64,000 nt of DNA from Prosopocoilus inquinatus (GCA_036172665.1 CM069877.1:28421001-28485000); one strand, 5' to 3'; positions 23,740-35,574 are shown, numbered from the stretch's first letter. The notes: generated from the letters alone by a model not told the origin. Program-made: numbers and translations.

Positions 23740-24770
23740 TATTTTCCGTTGAAACGAATTTAAAGAAATATACAATTTACTTCATTTTATGCGAATATAA
23801 CGTCAAGGTATTTGGATCCAGACATTTGGGAGCGACAACCAGAGTGCGATGAAATGGGTGCCGCTAGTACGGCGCGATGCCGCTACGGCGCGTTGACGCT
23901 ACGGTGCGAACTCGTTACGGCGCCGGCGCGAATTTGTTTGAAAACTCATTGTTGTCAATTATCCCCTGATATGTGATTGCGGCCTTAAAATTTCGCACGA
24001 TTCAGTTTTTCGTTGTAAATAAGATTTTAATGATTTGTCAAAACTATTTAATCATTTTGAAGAGCAGAGTTCAAATTTTAAATCATTTTAAACGGCAAAT
24101 TTTAAAGTTGAAATGTTTAAAATCCCAAATTACATGCTTTCTGAGGTAGGAAAAGGTTCTGCTTGTGTTTCTTTCATTTTTTTGTTGAATTCTATTATTT
24201 TCGTTCAATTACCTTACTTTTCTGCTATATTTAAAACATAACCAAATCATCTGAAAACCAAATGACTTTTCAATGTCATTCGTATAAAATTTCATCATTT
24301 CTGCACACACTTGTACTCACGATTGTCGTGTTCTGAGTTCTTCTTTGTGATCAGTTATCTTGAGAGATTTTGAAAAATAGATTTGTTTTCTCAAACAGGA
24401 AAAGGAAAATTTCATAGCAACGCATACTGTTACGTGTTCGATATACTTGTATGCCTGTAGAACGAAAGAATTTTAGCGATGTAAACGAAACAAACGTCGC
24501 ATTCAGGTATGACTGTTAAAGAAATCCACAATCATTCAATTCAGTGATACCTGTTGTATCATATAACGAGTCATTTTTAAAATATTTAATTGAAGATGAT
24601 TTTGATAAAGATCGTTGGTAATTTTGATAAGTCAACTGAAATTTTGATTCAATTCAAATTGAATTATTTAAATTCATTAATTGAAAACTTTAACTGGTGG
24701 TTTATAAAAATCATGGCTTACTCCAATTAAAAACTTTAAAAATGACCTATTATGTTAATTAAATAATAAT
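23740..24770. other. No gene; short CpG-rich repeat at 23862-23935
   Basis: Within AT-rich DNA, 23862-23935 contains four decayed copies of a roughly 18-base unit with GCTACGGCGCG or GTACGGCGCG. The rest has no recognisable feature. Confidence 0.45.
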
Positions 24771-24774
24771 TATA

Positions 24775-25751
24775 CAGGCTGTTCATGGGAATCCGCTACA
24801 ATAGCTAACTTTCTTATTCGTATTTTTATGAAGTAATTTAAATTAGGAAAGTTTTAGGACCTTTCCTCTTCAATTTTATGGTACTTTCAAAAAACAAATG
24901 ACAATCATGTTTTCGAGTTTTGCAATTGTTTTCAATTTTTTTTTAATGGAATGTTAGGTTTTTTTTATTATTGTATCGCGTTCAAGATGTCAAATTAATT
25001 ATGTCTCTAAAATGTCATCTTCCAAACCCTACTACTTTTATAAATGATTTAGTAACAAAACCTCGGTGTTCACGGGAAATGGCTACAATAGCTAACTTTT
25101 TTATTTGAAGTTTCACGAAGTAGCTTAAATTAGAAAAGTTTCTGGACCTTCCCTGCTCGATTTTATGGTACCTTTAGAAAAATAAATGAATCAGGTTTTC
25201 GAAATTTTCAATTGTTTTGACCTTTTTTTAATCGAACATTGGTTTTTTTATCATTGCATCGCATTCAGGATGTCAAATTAAGTATGTCTGTGAAATAATA
25301 CCTATCGTTACGATAGTCTTTTTATTCACGAATACAATATGGTGTGCTTCGAAACAAGAGAATAAAGGAAGTGTGTTCAAACTGTCAGACCTTTGTGAAC
25401 TGTCATGATTCAAAATGTTTAAATTTAGTTCAAACTAAAAACCCTTGTGTCAAATATTGAAAGCGCGACATGTCAAAATGTCTAATACCATTATTTACAA
25501 AATAGGAGGGGAATATTTTAGAGAAGTACTTAATTTGGCATCCTGAACACGATACGCTGATAAAAAATATAATGTTCCATTTAAAAAAGTTGAAAACAAT
25601 TGAAAATCTCGAAAACCTGATTGTCATTTGTTTTTTTGAAAGTACCATAAAACCGAAGAGGAAAGGTCCTAAAACTTTCCTAATTTAAGTTACTTCATAA
25701 AAATACAAATAAGAAAGTTAGCTATTGTAGCGGCTTCCCATGAACATCCTG
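24775..25751. mobile_element. Foldback-type element with repeated arms (977 bp)
   Basis: The ends CAGGCTGTTCATGGGAA (24775) and its mirror (25751) are flanked by TA. The right arm (about 25480-25751) is the inverse of the left arm (24775-25058). The left side carries a second, tandem arm-like unit (about 25066-25310) starting GGTGTTCACGGGAAATGGC, so the structure is unit, unit, spacer, inverted unit. A 72-residue minus-strand frame at 25430-25648 recurs in the relative at 38738 but reflects repeat similarity. No transposase is encoded. Confidence 0.8.
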
Positions 25752-25753
25752 TA

Positions 25754-26131
25754 TAAAATAGAAGTTAAAAAGACAATATACGGAAAACGTTTATACTTTA
25801 TTTGCAAATTTAAGTTTCCCACTTAAGAACAATATACTCTTAAATCTGTATGAGTTAAACGATTTGCTCAATAAAGTGTAACGTTTTACTACAAATATTC
25901 TTCTGTAGCTTGAAGATTTGACTACTTTTAGGATTGTGTGTAATAATTGCAAAGAACATCCTAATGTTGTGAACGCTTGCGAATCTGACTTTTTTAAACT
26001 TTGACGTATATCACCTCAATATTTTAATACCTAAAAATCTTGCTTAAAGAAACTCGACACTTTGCGGTTAGTACTTGAATAGCACTAGAATGTTCTGGTC
26101 TCATGAAAACTTGTCTAGGACGTCGTACAAT
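25754..26131 (+). repeat. Direct repeat shared with 39068-39437
   Basis: From GAAGTTAAAAA through GGACGTCGTACAATC the sequence is nearly identical to 39068-39437, with a few substitutions and one 13-base gap near 25980. The same foldback arm precedes both copies. The shared block is therefore larger than the element itself and may be an unrecognised element body or a small segmental duplication. Confidence 0.85.
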
Positions 26132-26520
26132 CTATATATAGCAAATCCACCAACCAGATGTCAATATACCATAACAATCAACTGAAGAGCATGCGATTTC
26201 GATTTTTAGAGAATCAATTATTATATTTGTTAAGTACCAATCGTAACAAGGATAACAATAAGTATGAAATGCTTACAGAATAGACTTCTTTATTATGTTT
26301 TTATTTTCATTAATTCGGCGCCCTAGTGTCTTCGCGCCCTAGTGTTTTCACGCTTTAGTGTCACGCGTCCAATTAGTTTCGCCCTGTCGGCCGCGACTTA
26401 CTGGTCACGCCGAAGTGTCCGTAACCGCTTTGAACATCCACATTTTTCGCCTGATTTGACATTATTTGACTTCTGATTATCTTTTAATATTAAAAAAAGT
26501 ACGTGATCGACATTTCACAA

Positions 26521-26665
26521 TGGAGGCAGAGATTGATGAAGCAATTCTTAAATTTCTCGAGAGCATTCCGAAAGATGACGGGCCGCAAGCTTTTAACTTA
26601 TGGAAGATTTGCTTACGCTTACAAAAGTGCATTGCTGCCGGTGGAGAATACTTTGAACATAAATA
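26521..26665 (+). pseudogene. Mariner-like transposase C-terminal scrap
   Basis: From 26521 the frame MEAEIDEAILKFLESIP continues to LRLQKCIAAGGEYFEHK and a stop. The WKICLRLQKCIAAGGEYFE end closely resembles the closing W..R..KCI...G.YFE of mariner-family transposases. The catalytic domain upstream is missing. Just before it, 26317-26370 holds three decayed copies of CGCCCTAGTGT. Confidence 0.5.
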
Positions 26666-26752
26666 AAATCATTTTCATAAGAACCCTTGTAGTTTCCTTG
26701 TATCTCAAAATATCTTGCGTGACCCTCGTATACAAAGCATAAATGAAACGAT

Positions 26753-26914
26753 GGGCCGTATTCTCATCTCATGATTAAAGTCGTCTTTAACTAAAGCCGT
26801 GATTAAAATAAACAAAAACGATATAGCTGTATGCGAATTTCACGAGTAAGAGAGTGAGAGAGAATTTAATCACGGCGGCGTTGCTAAATTAAAGACGAGG
26901 TGAGAATATAGGCC
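26753..26914. repeat. MITE with GGCC ends, about 160 bp
   Basis: The left end GGGCCGTATTCTCATCTC and the right end GAGGTGAGAATATAGGCC are inverted, and the inner arms also pair (AAAGTCGTCTTTAA with TTAAAGACGA, CCGTGATTAAA with TTTAATCACGG). It has no coding capacity. Ends are similar in style to the Harbinger-like MITEs nearby, but no clean 3-bp duplication is visible. Confidence 0.7.
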
Positions 26915-26999
26915 AATGTTTATAAACCCTACAGGCAATCAAGATGAGAATGGGAATTAGATGTATTACAAAAGATTGTATTCAATCATATTTACAACT

Positions 27000-27290
27000 G
27001 CATACAAATAGTTGAGTTAGATGGTATGAAATCGAAAAGACGTCTCGTCTGCAAAGGTACACCCCAAGGATCCTGCTTATCGCCAACACGGTTTAACTGT
27101 TTTATAAATGATCTACCGAATGAATGTTGATACTTTCTGCGGACGATTACAACGTACTCATCATCGGAGAGTTGGACGCTCATCGCCTGAAAAATGTTTA
27201 AGATTGTATGGCAAAGGTATATGATTGGGGTGGGAAAACAATGGAGTTAAACTCAACATTTCCAAAACCATTAGTATAGGAATGTACGTT
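27000..27290 (+). pseudogene. LINE reverse transcriptase fragment
   Basis: The plus strand reads KGTPQGSCLSP.RFNCFINDLP near 27053-27120, then a decayed ADDYNVLIIG-like catalytic region near 27140-27172 in another frame, then a WGWENNGVKLNISKT-like block near 27225-27285. This is the order TPQGS, ADD, then L.N..KT of non-LTR reverse transcriptases, with at least two frame breaks. Confidence 0.65.
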
Positions 27291-27299
27291 GAAATCAAT

Positions 27300-28935
27300 C
27301 TTTTCTAGAGCTTGCAATACCTCCATATTTCTCAATCCATTTTTTTCATGGGAAAGTCAGAGTTAACTAGATGAAGAATTTGATAAACACCCGTTTACAT
27401 TTTACTATGACCCTGTTCCAGAAAAACTTGTTCAATACAGAAAAGAAGAATTTTATCTTTCCATTGCATTCTTCAGATGATTATCGAAAATGACATTTCT
27501 TACTTTCTTTCCGAGAAAAAAGAAAGACCTATGGCGAAGAACCGGACGATCTTAAACGGTGAAACGTTGAAAGTACGAAAAGAACGTCGGCGGCGAAATG
27601 GTGGTGCCCTTACATAACTCGGCCGTTCGACCTCTAGAGGTTATTACCACGGCGGTCCCGAGTCTGTCTGTCTGCCGTCTGCACGAGGCACCCGTCTGCA
27701 CTCGGACAGCACCAACATAACAACATATTTCATGCAGAGCTTCGGTTTGCTAGTAAAACTCACATGCCACATACTAACGCCCGATCCGATCCGCACGTTC
27801 GCGTCTCGCTAACATTTCTGCAAGTCACTCTTTATCGCCTCCTCTCTTTTTCTCTTGCAAGTCTACCTCCTCCATACATTGTACCAATTTTATTAAACTT
27901 CCACACACTGTGCAATTTATCCGCTTAATTATAGCTCGCGCTGTTTTTCTGTTTGAAGGGCCGACATCACTCCGCGGCACCGTACACAGGAACCGTTTAG
28001 GTAATTGCCGCCGCCGCCGCTGATCGTCGAAGAACTTTTCAAAATTTATGTCCAAATTTCTTATTTTGCAAAAACACGAAGACAAGCAACTCTTAATTTC
28101 TTCATTCTTGGTCATTGCGTTGCATTAACACTGAGTTGGTTCTGTGTGACCTCAGTTTCTCACTTGCATCAAACGGACAGTGAAATTGCAAATTTTCAAA
28201 CGTAGTGAAAAAATTCCAGCCTAACCACCCGTCATCTTCGTCAGGTTCCGAACGTGCTCAAAAAATTTTAATCTTAACACGAAACAGCGAAAACTTTATT
28301 TTGGCGACAATATTTTTCTTTCCTGACAAAATAAATGGTTCTAATCAGAGACGGACGTCTTGGGCATAAGGATTTTGGGTAGGGGACCGATGTACTCTAC
28401 GTATTGCTTGCTCTCTGTTCATGTGTGCTAGACAAAGAAGCGCTGTCGGAGTATGTCTGCCGCCTTTCCAAAGTCACATGCATGAGCCAATATGTAAAAA
28501 AGGAAAAGCAAAAAGTTTCAGTTTAATAGCTCGTCAGCTTCAGGTTCCATGGCCAGAGGAGCTCTGAAGAAATTCATCTTGGTTTCGAACTTTGGCAGTT
28601 AGTTCCGGAATTTGATACGGGTGCGTAAAAATCCATCCCTGGCTTCGGCATCAGAACTTGACAATGAAGCTTCTGCCACCAGTCTCACATATCACTCCAC
28701 TAACAGAGCGGCAAGGAAACCCTATGTCAAACTATGAATCGCTTCTGGTCAATCTTGTTACGTCTTCTTCTATAAAGCTCGAGAAAACGGGTGGGTCCAA
28801 TCATTTTAAAATACTTCTCTGCTTTAATAAAAATAATAATAATATATTATTTCTCAACTACCATTAATTAATGGATAGTTTCTTCAGTTTTACAATTCAT
28901 TGTATGTCTACTTAACTAAAAATTAAAACAACTTC
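27300..28935. other. No gene recognised; GC-richer unique stretch 27580-28050
   Basis: The part 27580-28050 is less AT-rich than its surroundings, contains a (CTGT) run near 27664 and a (CCG)-type run at 28006-28020, and has no partner in the window. It might be a host non-coding exon or promoter, but I see no splice or start signals that decide this. The remaining frames are short and unrecognised. Confidence 0.35.
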
Positions 28936-28937
28936 AA

Positions 28938-29973
28938 TCAATTCAGATCTTCGTCACTAAGAAATTCTTGCACTGAATAATAATATTTGTTAAGTAGAAG
29001 ATTTTTCACTTCACGTTTAAATAGTTGTAATGGTAGGTTTTTTTTTATATTTTCCCTTAATTTATTGAACAGCTTAACAGTATATTCAGTGCTTCGTTCA
29101 AAATCTTTTGTGTTATGTTTGACGGTACGCAAGAGGTCACCAAACCGAGTGTCGTATGTATAGTTTAGCTCATTGAAAAATGAAAAATTTTTCAGTATAG
29201 GAAATTAGCCAAACGTGGGGCACTTTTTCGATCACCTTAGATAACGAACAACACTGAAACAGGTCTGTAGTTTCCGCAGTCTAATGGGTCATTTTTATTT
29301 TATTTTTTTATTATTTTTATTGTAGATAGGTGTCACCAGACCTGATTTATAAATTTCAGGAAAACGTCCTTCATCAACAGCTTTGTTCGTTAATTCAGCG
29401 GTAGGAGACGCGATTATCACTTAGAGATCACGGAGACATCGTTGTCGTCAATGCCACTGGAACTTTTATTTTTCAGACTCCGTGTTTATTATCTTTGAGA
29501 TTTCGTAACCGTCTGTTGGAAGGTATGCCATGGATACTGGTTGGATCGTTGAATCGTTGAATAAGTATAGTTAGTTGATTTCACCCCTCTCCAAAATGTT
29601 TCAAAACAGTTGAATCAGCTACATTTGCGAAGCATTTTCCAAATGCGTCAGCAATTTTGGTCTCGTCCTTTACGATTTCGCCCTCAAGTTTCAACACCAA
29701 AGGTTGTGTTTTTCTCTTATTCCTTCCTACCGTTTCATTAACTATATTCCACGAAGTTCTGGTCCTGTTCTTTGAAGTGCTTATGAGATTGTTGTAAGTT
29801 TCTTTAGCTGCCTTTATATTTTTCTTATAATCTTTGTTTAGGCTCTTATATTGCCTCCAAAGCTCCTCACACCGAAGTCCTTTGGCTACCCAAAACAGGT
29901 TCTTTAACTCTGTAAGTTGATGTAAAATTTCATCTGAAATTTCTCTCCATTGTATCAAACACAATTCATACAT
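28938..29973 (-). pseudogene. CR1/Jockey-like LINE, internally deleted
   Basis: The minus strand starts at about 29973 with a region typical of the linker between endonuclease and polymerase (KAAKETYNNLISTSKNRTRTSWNIVNE, split here: KAAKETYNNLIS and RTSWNIVNETVG). Near 29380 it reads FPEIYKSGLVTPIYNK, the first polymerase block. After about 29250 it jumps to the C-terminal tail (TRFGDLLRTVKHNT, ending SDEDLN at 28938). The central catalytic blocks are missing, so the copy is dead. Stops lie around 29290 and 29430. Confidence 0.65.
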
Positions 29974-29974
29974 A

Positions 29975-30700
29975 CGAGTTCCTCGTGAACGATTGTCTTA
30001 AATTCTTCTGGCAAGCATGAACCTTTAATGATCATTCCGAGGTATTCTTGGAATTTTGTTTATTTCAAACCTTCTGGTGGGTCATTCGACGCTTAATTCG
30101 TAAAGGCAATGTGTAGCGAGTTATATTTTCACGACTCCTATTTGCTAAATCAGAAGGGTAATCAACATATCGCCCCAAAAATGTCAAGGAGATATTTTTG
30201 GTTTGTATTTAACCAATTTCGGGCAGAGCATTAGGAATAGGGACACAATCTGTCACGGAATGGGTTTCACACGTTTTCAGGAATTTTCCTATTGGTCCGG
30301 AAACCTGTTGCGGCCCAGATGTCTTTTCATCAATCTTCTGGAATGATGAAGGGGCAGTTCGCTGGTGCAACAAGCATACAAATCAATGTAGTTTTTAAAC
30401 TTTGCCATTTTTCTTCCCAGTGCTGACCGGTCATTCCATCAGACTATCACAATTAAAGCAGTCAGTAAACGCAATCACTGCAATCACTTTCTGTGTAACG
30501 AAGTCGCCGATGCTTCGTAAAAATCCGCGTTGGATCCCCTCGAATTTGGGAATCCAGAATTAATAGACAATAAACAATTTCTTCTCTCATGGATGTAGTT
30601 CTGCAGAAAAAATTCCCCTTCTTCTCTATGCCATATACTATAATTTTGGCTTTCTCCTATCACAGTATCTTTAGATATAACTCCCAAATTCTAAAGTACA
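29975..30700. other. No gene recognised
   Basis: A 67-residue minus frame (30484-30687) has no recognisable motif. The sequence may be the 5' part of the preceding LINE, but no endonuclease motif was seen. Confidence 0.35.
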
Positions 30701-31195
30701 TGAGGAAAAAATAAGGAGAGCCGAAAGGAAAATATTAAGAGTAAAGCAGGACCAGTAAAAGTGTCAGGGAATGAAGTAAGAAGAAGAAGAATGAACCATA
30801 AGCTCTATGAGCAGATATAAGAGGATGTGATATCAAAGATTAAGAAAAAGAGAATACAATGGCTTGGACAGGTTTGGAGAGCAAAACTAGAAGAAACTAA
30901 ATTAATGCTGACATGGGAACCTAGCGGCAGAAGGGGAAGAGGGAGACCCAAAGCAACGTGAATAGAAGAAGTAGAAGAGGATCTAAGATTGGCAGGAGTT
31001 AATAGGTGGCAGCAAAAGGCGCAAGATAGAAAGATATGCAGCAAAATAGGCAAGATAATCTAAGGAAACAAATGAGGGCCGATCTACCATCGGGAAAAGA
31101 ATTTAGAGAGCTTCTTAAAGAAACGGCGCTGCGTCACAGGGGCAGACGTTTGGCTTCATGTTGAGCGTTGACGTAATCATCATCATTTTAAAACA
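30700..31195 (+). pseudogene. RTE-like LINE ORF2 C-terminus with 3' tail
   Basis: One plus frame reads KKKRIQWLGQVWRAK, then GRRGRGRPKAT, then IEEVEEDLRLAGVNRWQQKA, the standard end of many LINE endonuclease-polymerase proteins (WLGH...GRRGRGRP..W.DDV..DL). A TGA interrupts it after PKAT, and TAAs precede it. Downstream, AATCATCATCATTTT at about 31174-31190 looks like an ATC-type 3' tail, placing the insertion end near 31190. Confidence 0.65.
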
Positions 31196-31199
31196 TGTC

Positions 31200-32405
31200 T
31201 TCTGAATTAGACGCTTAAGATGTCGTTTGCTTTTCAATCGTCAAAGATAGAGAGATTTTCTTAATATTCTCTTGCTTCAGCTACCTCTAATCTTCCTTTG
31301 TTCTTTCTCTTTATCTTATACGTTTCAAGTTTCGATTTATGGAAAGGTAGATCGATTGATGGCAATTTTTCTTTCATGCCATTTGTCTGTTAAGAAATTT
31401 CTACTTATAAAATGAGCAATTTCTTGTTGGTTTACTAGAGTTATGGAGACTTTCTGCCTTTCTTCTTACGATGTCATAGAAACAAATTCACTTTGACCGT
31501 CGCGTCGGATCATTCTTGTTTCTCTTCCACAATAACTCATCTCTCAACCAAAGGAAATGCTTCATTAAATCAACATACGTGGGTAAAGCTATCTCCTTAA
31601 GTTTGTATACTGGAGTTTCAAAAACATTACAAAAACTGTCATCTACTTGAGGCCATCTTAGTCTAACATAAAACCATTTGACAATAGTCAACATGTCACC
31701 GTAAGTTATCCCACATCACGGAAACCACCTGATCGATTACGTCAAGTTAGCATCAGTAGTCAAGATGAACCCTTGTTGCCATTTATACCAGAAGTATCGC
31801 ATACTCTACCACTAGTCGCCTTCCGGGTTACCCTTGTTAGGAATTAAACGGTCTACACAAAGCGCTAGGATAAATTCAAGGATGTACGATACTATCTCCT
31901 TAAAATGACTGCAGTATAGAAGCATTTTCTGTAATTAGGTTTTCTACTTGACTGACAAATGAGTTTTTTTTTACAAAATAATTCATAACCACAGTCTCAC
32001 AAATAATTCAAGAATTCGTTACTGTCTCCCGCTCAACGCGATTCAGTGCTGTGCACTTAGATCTTGACGGGATGTGTAGCAATCGTTTATCGCTATACAC
32101 CTCTACCTAAATCATGCCAATAAAAACTGAATTAAAATTGAGATATTACGTTCACGACACAGGCATAAAACCGTTAAAAAATCAATATAGATATTTAATT
32201 GCTTCATTTTAATAAATATGAATATCAGAAAGAAGCTCTATCCTAATGAACAGGTAAAATATGTTGTCACAAAAGGCACGAATAGCCTTGACCATGTCAC
32301 GAGGAGACGTCCTGTTTGTAGGGGCGTAGGTAAAGCTTTTAAAATAATATGAAAGAAAGTTGTAGACTTGGTTGGGTTGAAGGACAAAAAAAAAACGCTA
32401 ACACT
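31200..32405. other. No gene recognised
   Basis: Only short frames occur, the longest 68 residues on the minus strand (31488-31694), without recognisable motifs. Confidence 0.4.
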
Positions 32406-32410
32406 TAATC

Positions 32411-32452
32411 AGCTGACATTTCGGCTATATTTATCGCCTTCATCGGAGCCTC
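32411..32452 (-). ncRNA. Degenerate hammerhead-ribozyme-like motif
   Basis: On the minus strand the order is CCGATGA, stem AGGC, an 8-10 base loop, stem AGCC or GCC, GAAA, TGTC, then AGC. This matches the hammerhead layout CTGATGA, stem II, GAAA, minimal stem III, N-T-C, stem I. The core C-T is replaced by C-C, changing the conserved U4, so it is probably inactive. It may be a scrap of a Penelope-like element or retrozyme, in which such motifs are known. Confidence 0.4.
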
Positions 32453-32459
32453 CGAATAA

Positions 32460-33060
32460 GGTTGTATAATTCACTAGCTACTAGGTAGAGCCTGGTTTAA
32501 AAATAACTGACACCTGTAACAATAATTCCCTGGCTCAGCTCCTGGCTGGTAGGTATACACTAAGGTTAAACTTACAGCAACTATCAGATCAAACAAGGTG
32601 TTGCATGAAGGTACATGTTGAGAAAACAACTCCATAAAATACTTTCAGATTTCTTAAAACAGGTTAATTTAGGCTACAACACAATAAAAATACGAAGCGT
32701 GAAAACAAAGTTCAGTATTGAATATAAACAGAGTGACAGCACAGTAAAATTGTAATGCCAACTTAAACTTAAGAAGGCGAAACACCATCGGTCAAATAAA
32801 CAGAAAGGAGGAGCCATCTAGAAACCAAATGACAGTGAAATTTTATTAAATTATGGTAAACGCCAAGTTTATCTATATCAGTTCTATGATTAACAGTATT
32901 AGGTAAACTTTGAATGTGGATCATTTCCGAAATTGGCCTTTTTGGTAAGCATAAAATAATTCGATTGCCAAAATATACCTCTGTATTTGATTTAGATTAG
33001 AGTTAAATTGATCTCTGGGGACCGGGGCATTGATATGCGTTTGTGTACAAAAATCTGTTT
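32460..33060. other. No gene recognised
   Basis: No coding region or repeat partner seen. Confidence 0.35.
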
Positions 33061-33171
33061 ATTCAAGTAGGTCGCGATATAGCACTTGAGTTTGCAGAGA
33101 GTTTGCATGAACGCGTTCCAGTTCCAGAGCAAAACTCAATACGTCCAAAAGAAATTTTCATTTTTACGGTA
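33060..33171 (+). other. Exon-like open segment before a splice donor
   Basis: One plus frame reads VGRDIALEFAESLHERVPVP, then EQNSIRPKEIFIFT, ending exactly at a strong donor ACG/GTAAGTTT (33172). The residue composition looks protein-like and is unlike the surrounding AT-rich sequence. I do not recognise the peptide. An acceptor-like TTTATTCAAG lies at its left edge. It could equally be a transposon scrap, so this is only a possibility. Confidence 0.2.
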
Positions 33172-33399
33172 AGTTTAATTTTATTTATTAATCTGATTTA
33201 AAGAATTGGTATACTAGGATAATATAATATTTATAAATACCAGTTAAAAAAAAAGTAGTATAGTTGAAAAACTGACTTAACAAGTTTTGCGTGAATTAAC
33301 TTACAAAGAAACACCAATTTTATAAATATTTACTAAAAATTACTTATGTTCAGAATAATTTATCCACGAGTCAGATAGCCTATTACTACGGATGACAAA

Positions 33400-34520
33400 A
33401 TCAGAATCTAAAAAAGCGCAGCTAAATTTAATTACAAATTAGATTTAGAAGATAATTATCATAATATTTATTTAATTTTAGCAAACAGTAATATAATTAA
33501 TCAGGAGTGACTACTATTATCACACTTATCAAGAATGTCAATCTTAATAGAATCAAATTTCTGATAAAAATTGCAAGAATTTATCATAAATGTTAGCATT
33601 TATGAATTATCAAAAGGGGTAAAATAAATATATTTAGATGTAATAATTTATCAAGGGTGATAATTACTGTTACAGCGGTAACGCGCAAATAGATATATTT
33701 TCTGTACGAGTAACCCCATCTTACGTCACAGAATGTTATCGCAGTTTCTCATTGGTTCGCGTTCATTTCAGCAAATTCGAGAAAACAGAGGTCTACTATA
33801 AAAGCCGTACCGGCCCGCCAGTGGAGTAGTTATAAGTTAACAAGCGAAGTGTTTATACCTCGAATAGTAGAAAGTACATTCTATAGAAGTGTATTTGATA
33901 GACAAGTGTTGCAGCTTATTACTATTGTGTTTTTAATTGTGTAAAGCGACAGTTTGTAATTAAAGTGTTCTGAAATTTAACGACTATAATTTATGAAACC
34001 CTCAAATTCAAGATTACTATACACATTTGATAAAGACAATTTATCACCATTATCAAAACTGTCAGTATTCATCGATACAAACAATTAATAAGAATTATAT
34101 GAAATTCGGAATAAACTATCACGTGTAATAGTTTATCGCTACAGTCAAAAAGATAAAAACTGAAATTCCGACAAGAGTGGTAGCTTACCACTATCGTCAA
34201 AGAGGACAGTTGTAGTTAAAACAGTTGAAAATTTCATAAAGAGCACAGCGATAGTGTCATATAAATCCCTACAAATAATGATAATTATAACAACAATGAG
34301 AATCAATAAAATTAGTGATAATTTCTCATAGATCATCAAAAAGGATAGAATCGATTTAATTTAAAAAAAATGGAAAAACTGTTAAAAGTGATAAATTATC
34401 ACTGAATTATCAATTATCTGCGATAATTCAAAAAGATTTCGAGAGTAACTACGATAAAGTCGTGTAAATAATTTATCACGAGTGCAGTAAGTGATAATTT
34501 GCTCAACTGCAAAAGTAAAA
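33400..34520. repeat. TGATAA/TTATCA-rich tract around a solo LTR
   Basis: On both sides of the LTR at 33668-34012, more than twenty copies of TGATAA, TTATCA or close variants occur, some as palindromes (GTGATAAATTATCAC near 34388). The period is irregular, so this is not a simple satellite. The motif contains the GATA-factor core. Confidence 0.5.
33668..34012 (+). mobile_element. Solo LTR, copy 1
   Basis: The segment starts TGTTACAGCGGTAACGCGCA and matches copies at 44489 and, inverted, at 60039-60335. It carries a TATA box (TATAAAA at 33797) followed at the usual distance by sequence conserved in all three copies, including GAAAGTACATT and TGTGTTTTTAATTGTGTAAA. A 5-bp ATTAC precedes it (33663-33667) and recurs at 34013-34017. 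No coding region of the parent retrotransposon adjoins it. The terminal dinucleotide at this right end is not the expected CA, so that end is uncertain. Confidence 0.7.
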
Positions 34521-34680
34521 CCATTATTAAAAAGCGATGGATTGGACTAATCTAGGACAAACGGCCGATATTATCGAGACTTTAAAGGGAGTTTAAATTT
34601 AAGTCGTGATTGCACTCTGACATTTCATGTGGATTCGCCAGAGCGTAAGTCAAATTAATTAACACTTAAACTGAAGGTTA

Positions 34681-35571
34681 TACTGGGTGTTCTTTTACTG
34701 TGTGTAAATATTTAAACCTCTGTAATATATCACCATAAATGGCAACGATTGAACTCATATGTTCTTAATAAAATTTAATAGTTTTCGAGAAAAATGCAGT
34801 GGCAGATTTTCACTAAACTGTTTGAGAACTGCTGGCATAGCTAAAAGTGGAACGCAGTCGCATCTTCAATTATGACCCGAAGCCGAACATAGATCAGATC
34901 TTGAGCACGAACGACGTAAATCAGCCGTCTGATCAGCTGGTCAATCAACACGTTTACAATGTGCATGGATTTATTAAAATAAATGTAACTTCAATGCAAG
35001 TAATTACAAGTTTAAGTATTTTTAAATTAAAACTAGTGCAATTCAAGAAGCTGTGGTTCGTAATTGCCGAACAAATTAAAAGCGTATGTATTTTTAATAG
35101 ACTTATCAAAATTTGACATTTCCTTTTTTCCATGGACCGTAAGATGTGATACTTTCCTAGCAAAAGTTTATTTGCGTAAGAGTGAAGGAAGAACATTTTT
35201 AACGCGTTTACCTAAGTGATGTATAAATTTTCGGATTTATTTATCGATAGTTAATATCGTAAAACATATTACTTCGCTCAGTGAATTAAGATTTTAAATA
35301 AAATAATTAATAAATACTAACAGTGATTATTATTACGAAACGCTGCGTTGCAGATCGATTGCGGTATCAGTGGAAGTGTTCATACCGAGAAGAAGGCGTC
35401 GTTGACCTAAATATTTTTTCCTCTGACATTTCAACAGTTCCAAACAAGTGGTACATCCGAAATTTTTTGGCTATGATACGGTAGCCACCAAAAAATATCC
35501 GCAGAAGGTAGCATTTCGTTTACTTAAACTGAGTTTTTTTTTATTTGCACACAGTAACAGAACATCCTGTA
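34681..35571. mobile_element. TA-flanked non-autonomous transposon, full copy (about 890 bp)
   Basis: The left end CTGGGTGTTCTTTTACTGTGTG and the reverse complement of the right end CAGGATGTTCTGTTACTGTGTG agree at most positions for about 28 bp and are flanked by TA. The whole element is also present, split, at 53686-59635. No transposase is encoded; the 89- and 80-residue frames on opposite strands are not conserved as protein between copies. Confidence 0.75.
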
Positions 35572-35574
35572 TAT

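Noticed and set aside
33060..33171. Assigning the exon-like peptide to a named host gene
   Set aside because: Too short and no recognisable motif. Kept only as a low-confidence feature.
34847..35196. Genes on both strands within the 890-bp TA element
   Set aside because: The frames are not maintained in the second copy at 53.7-59.6 kb.
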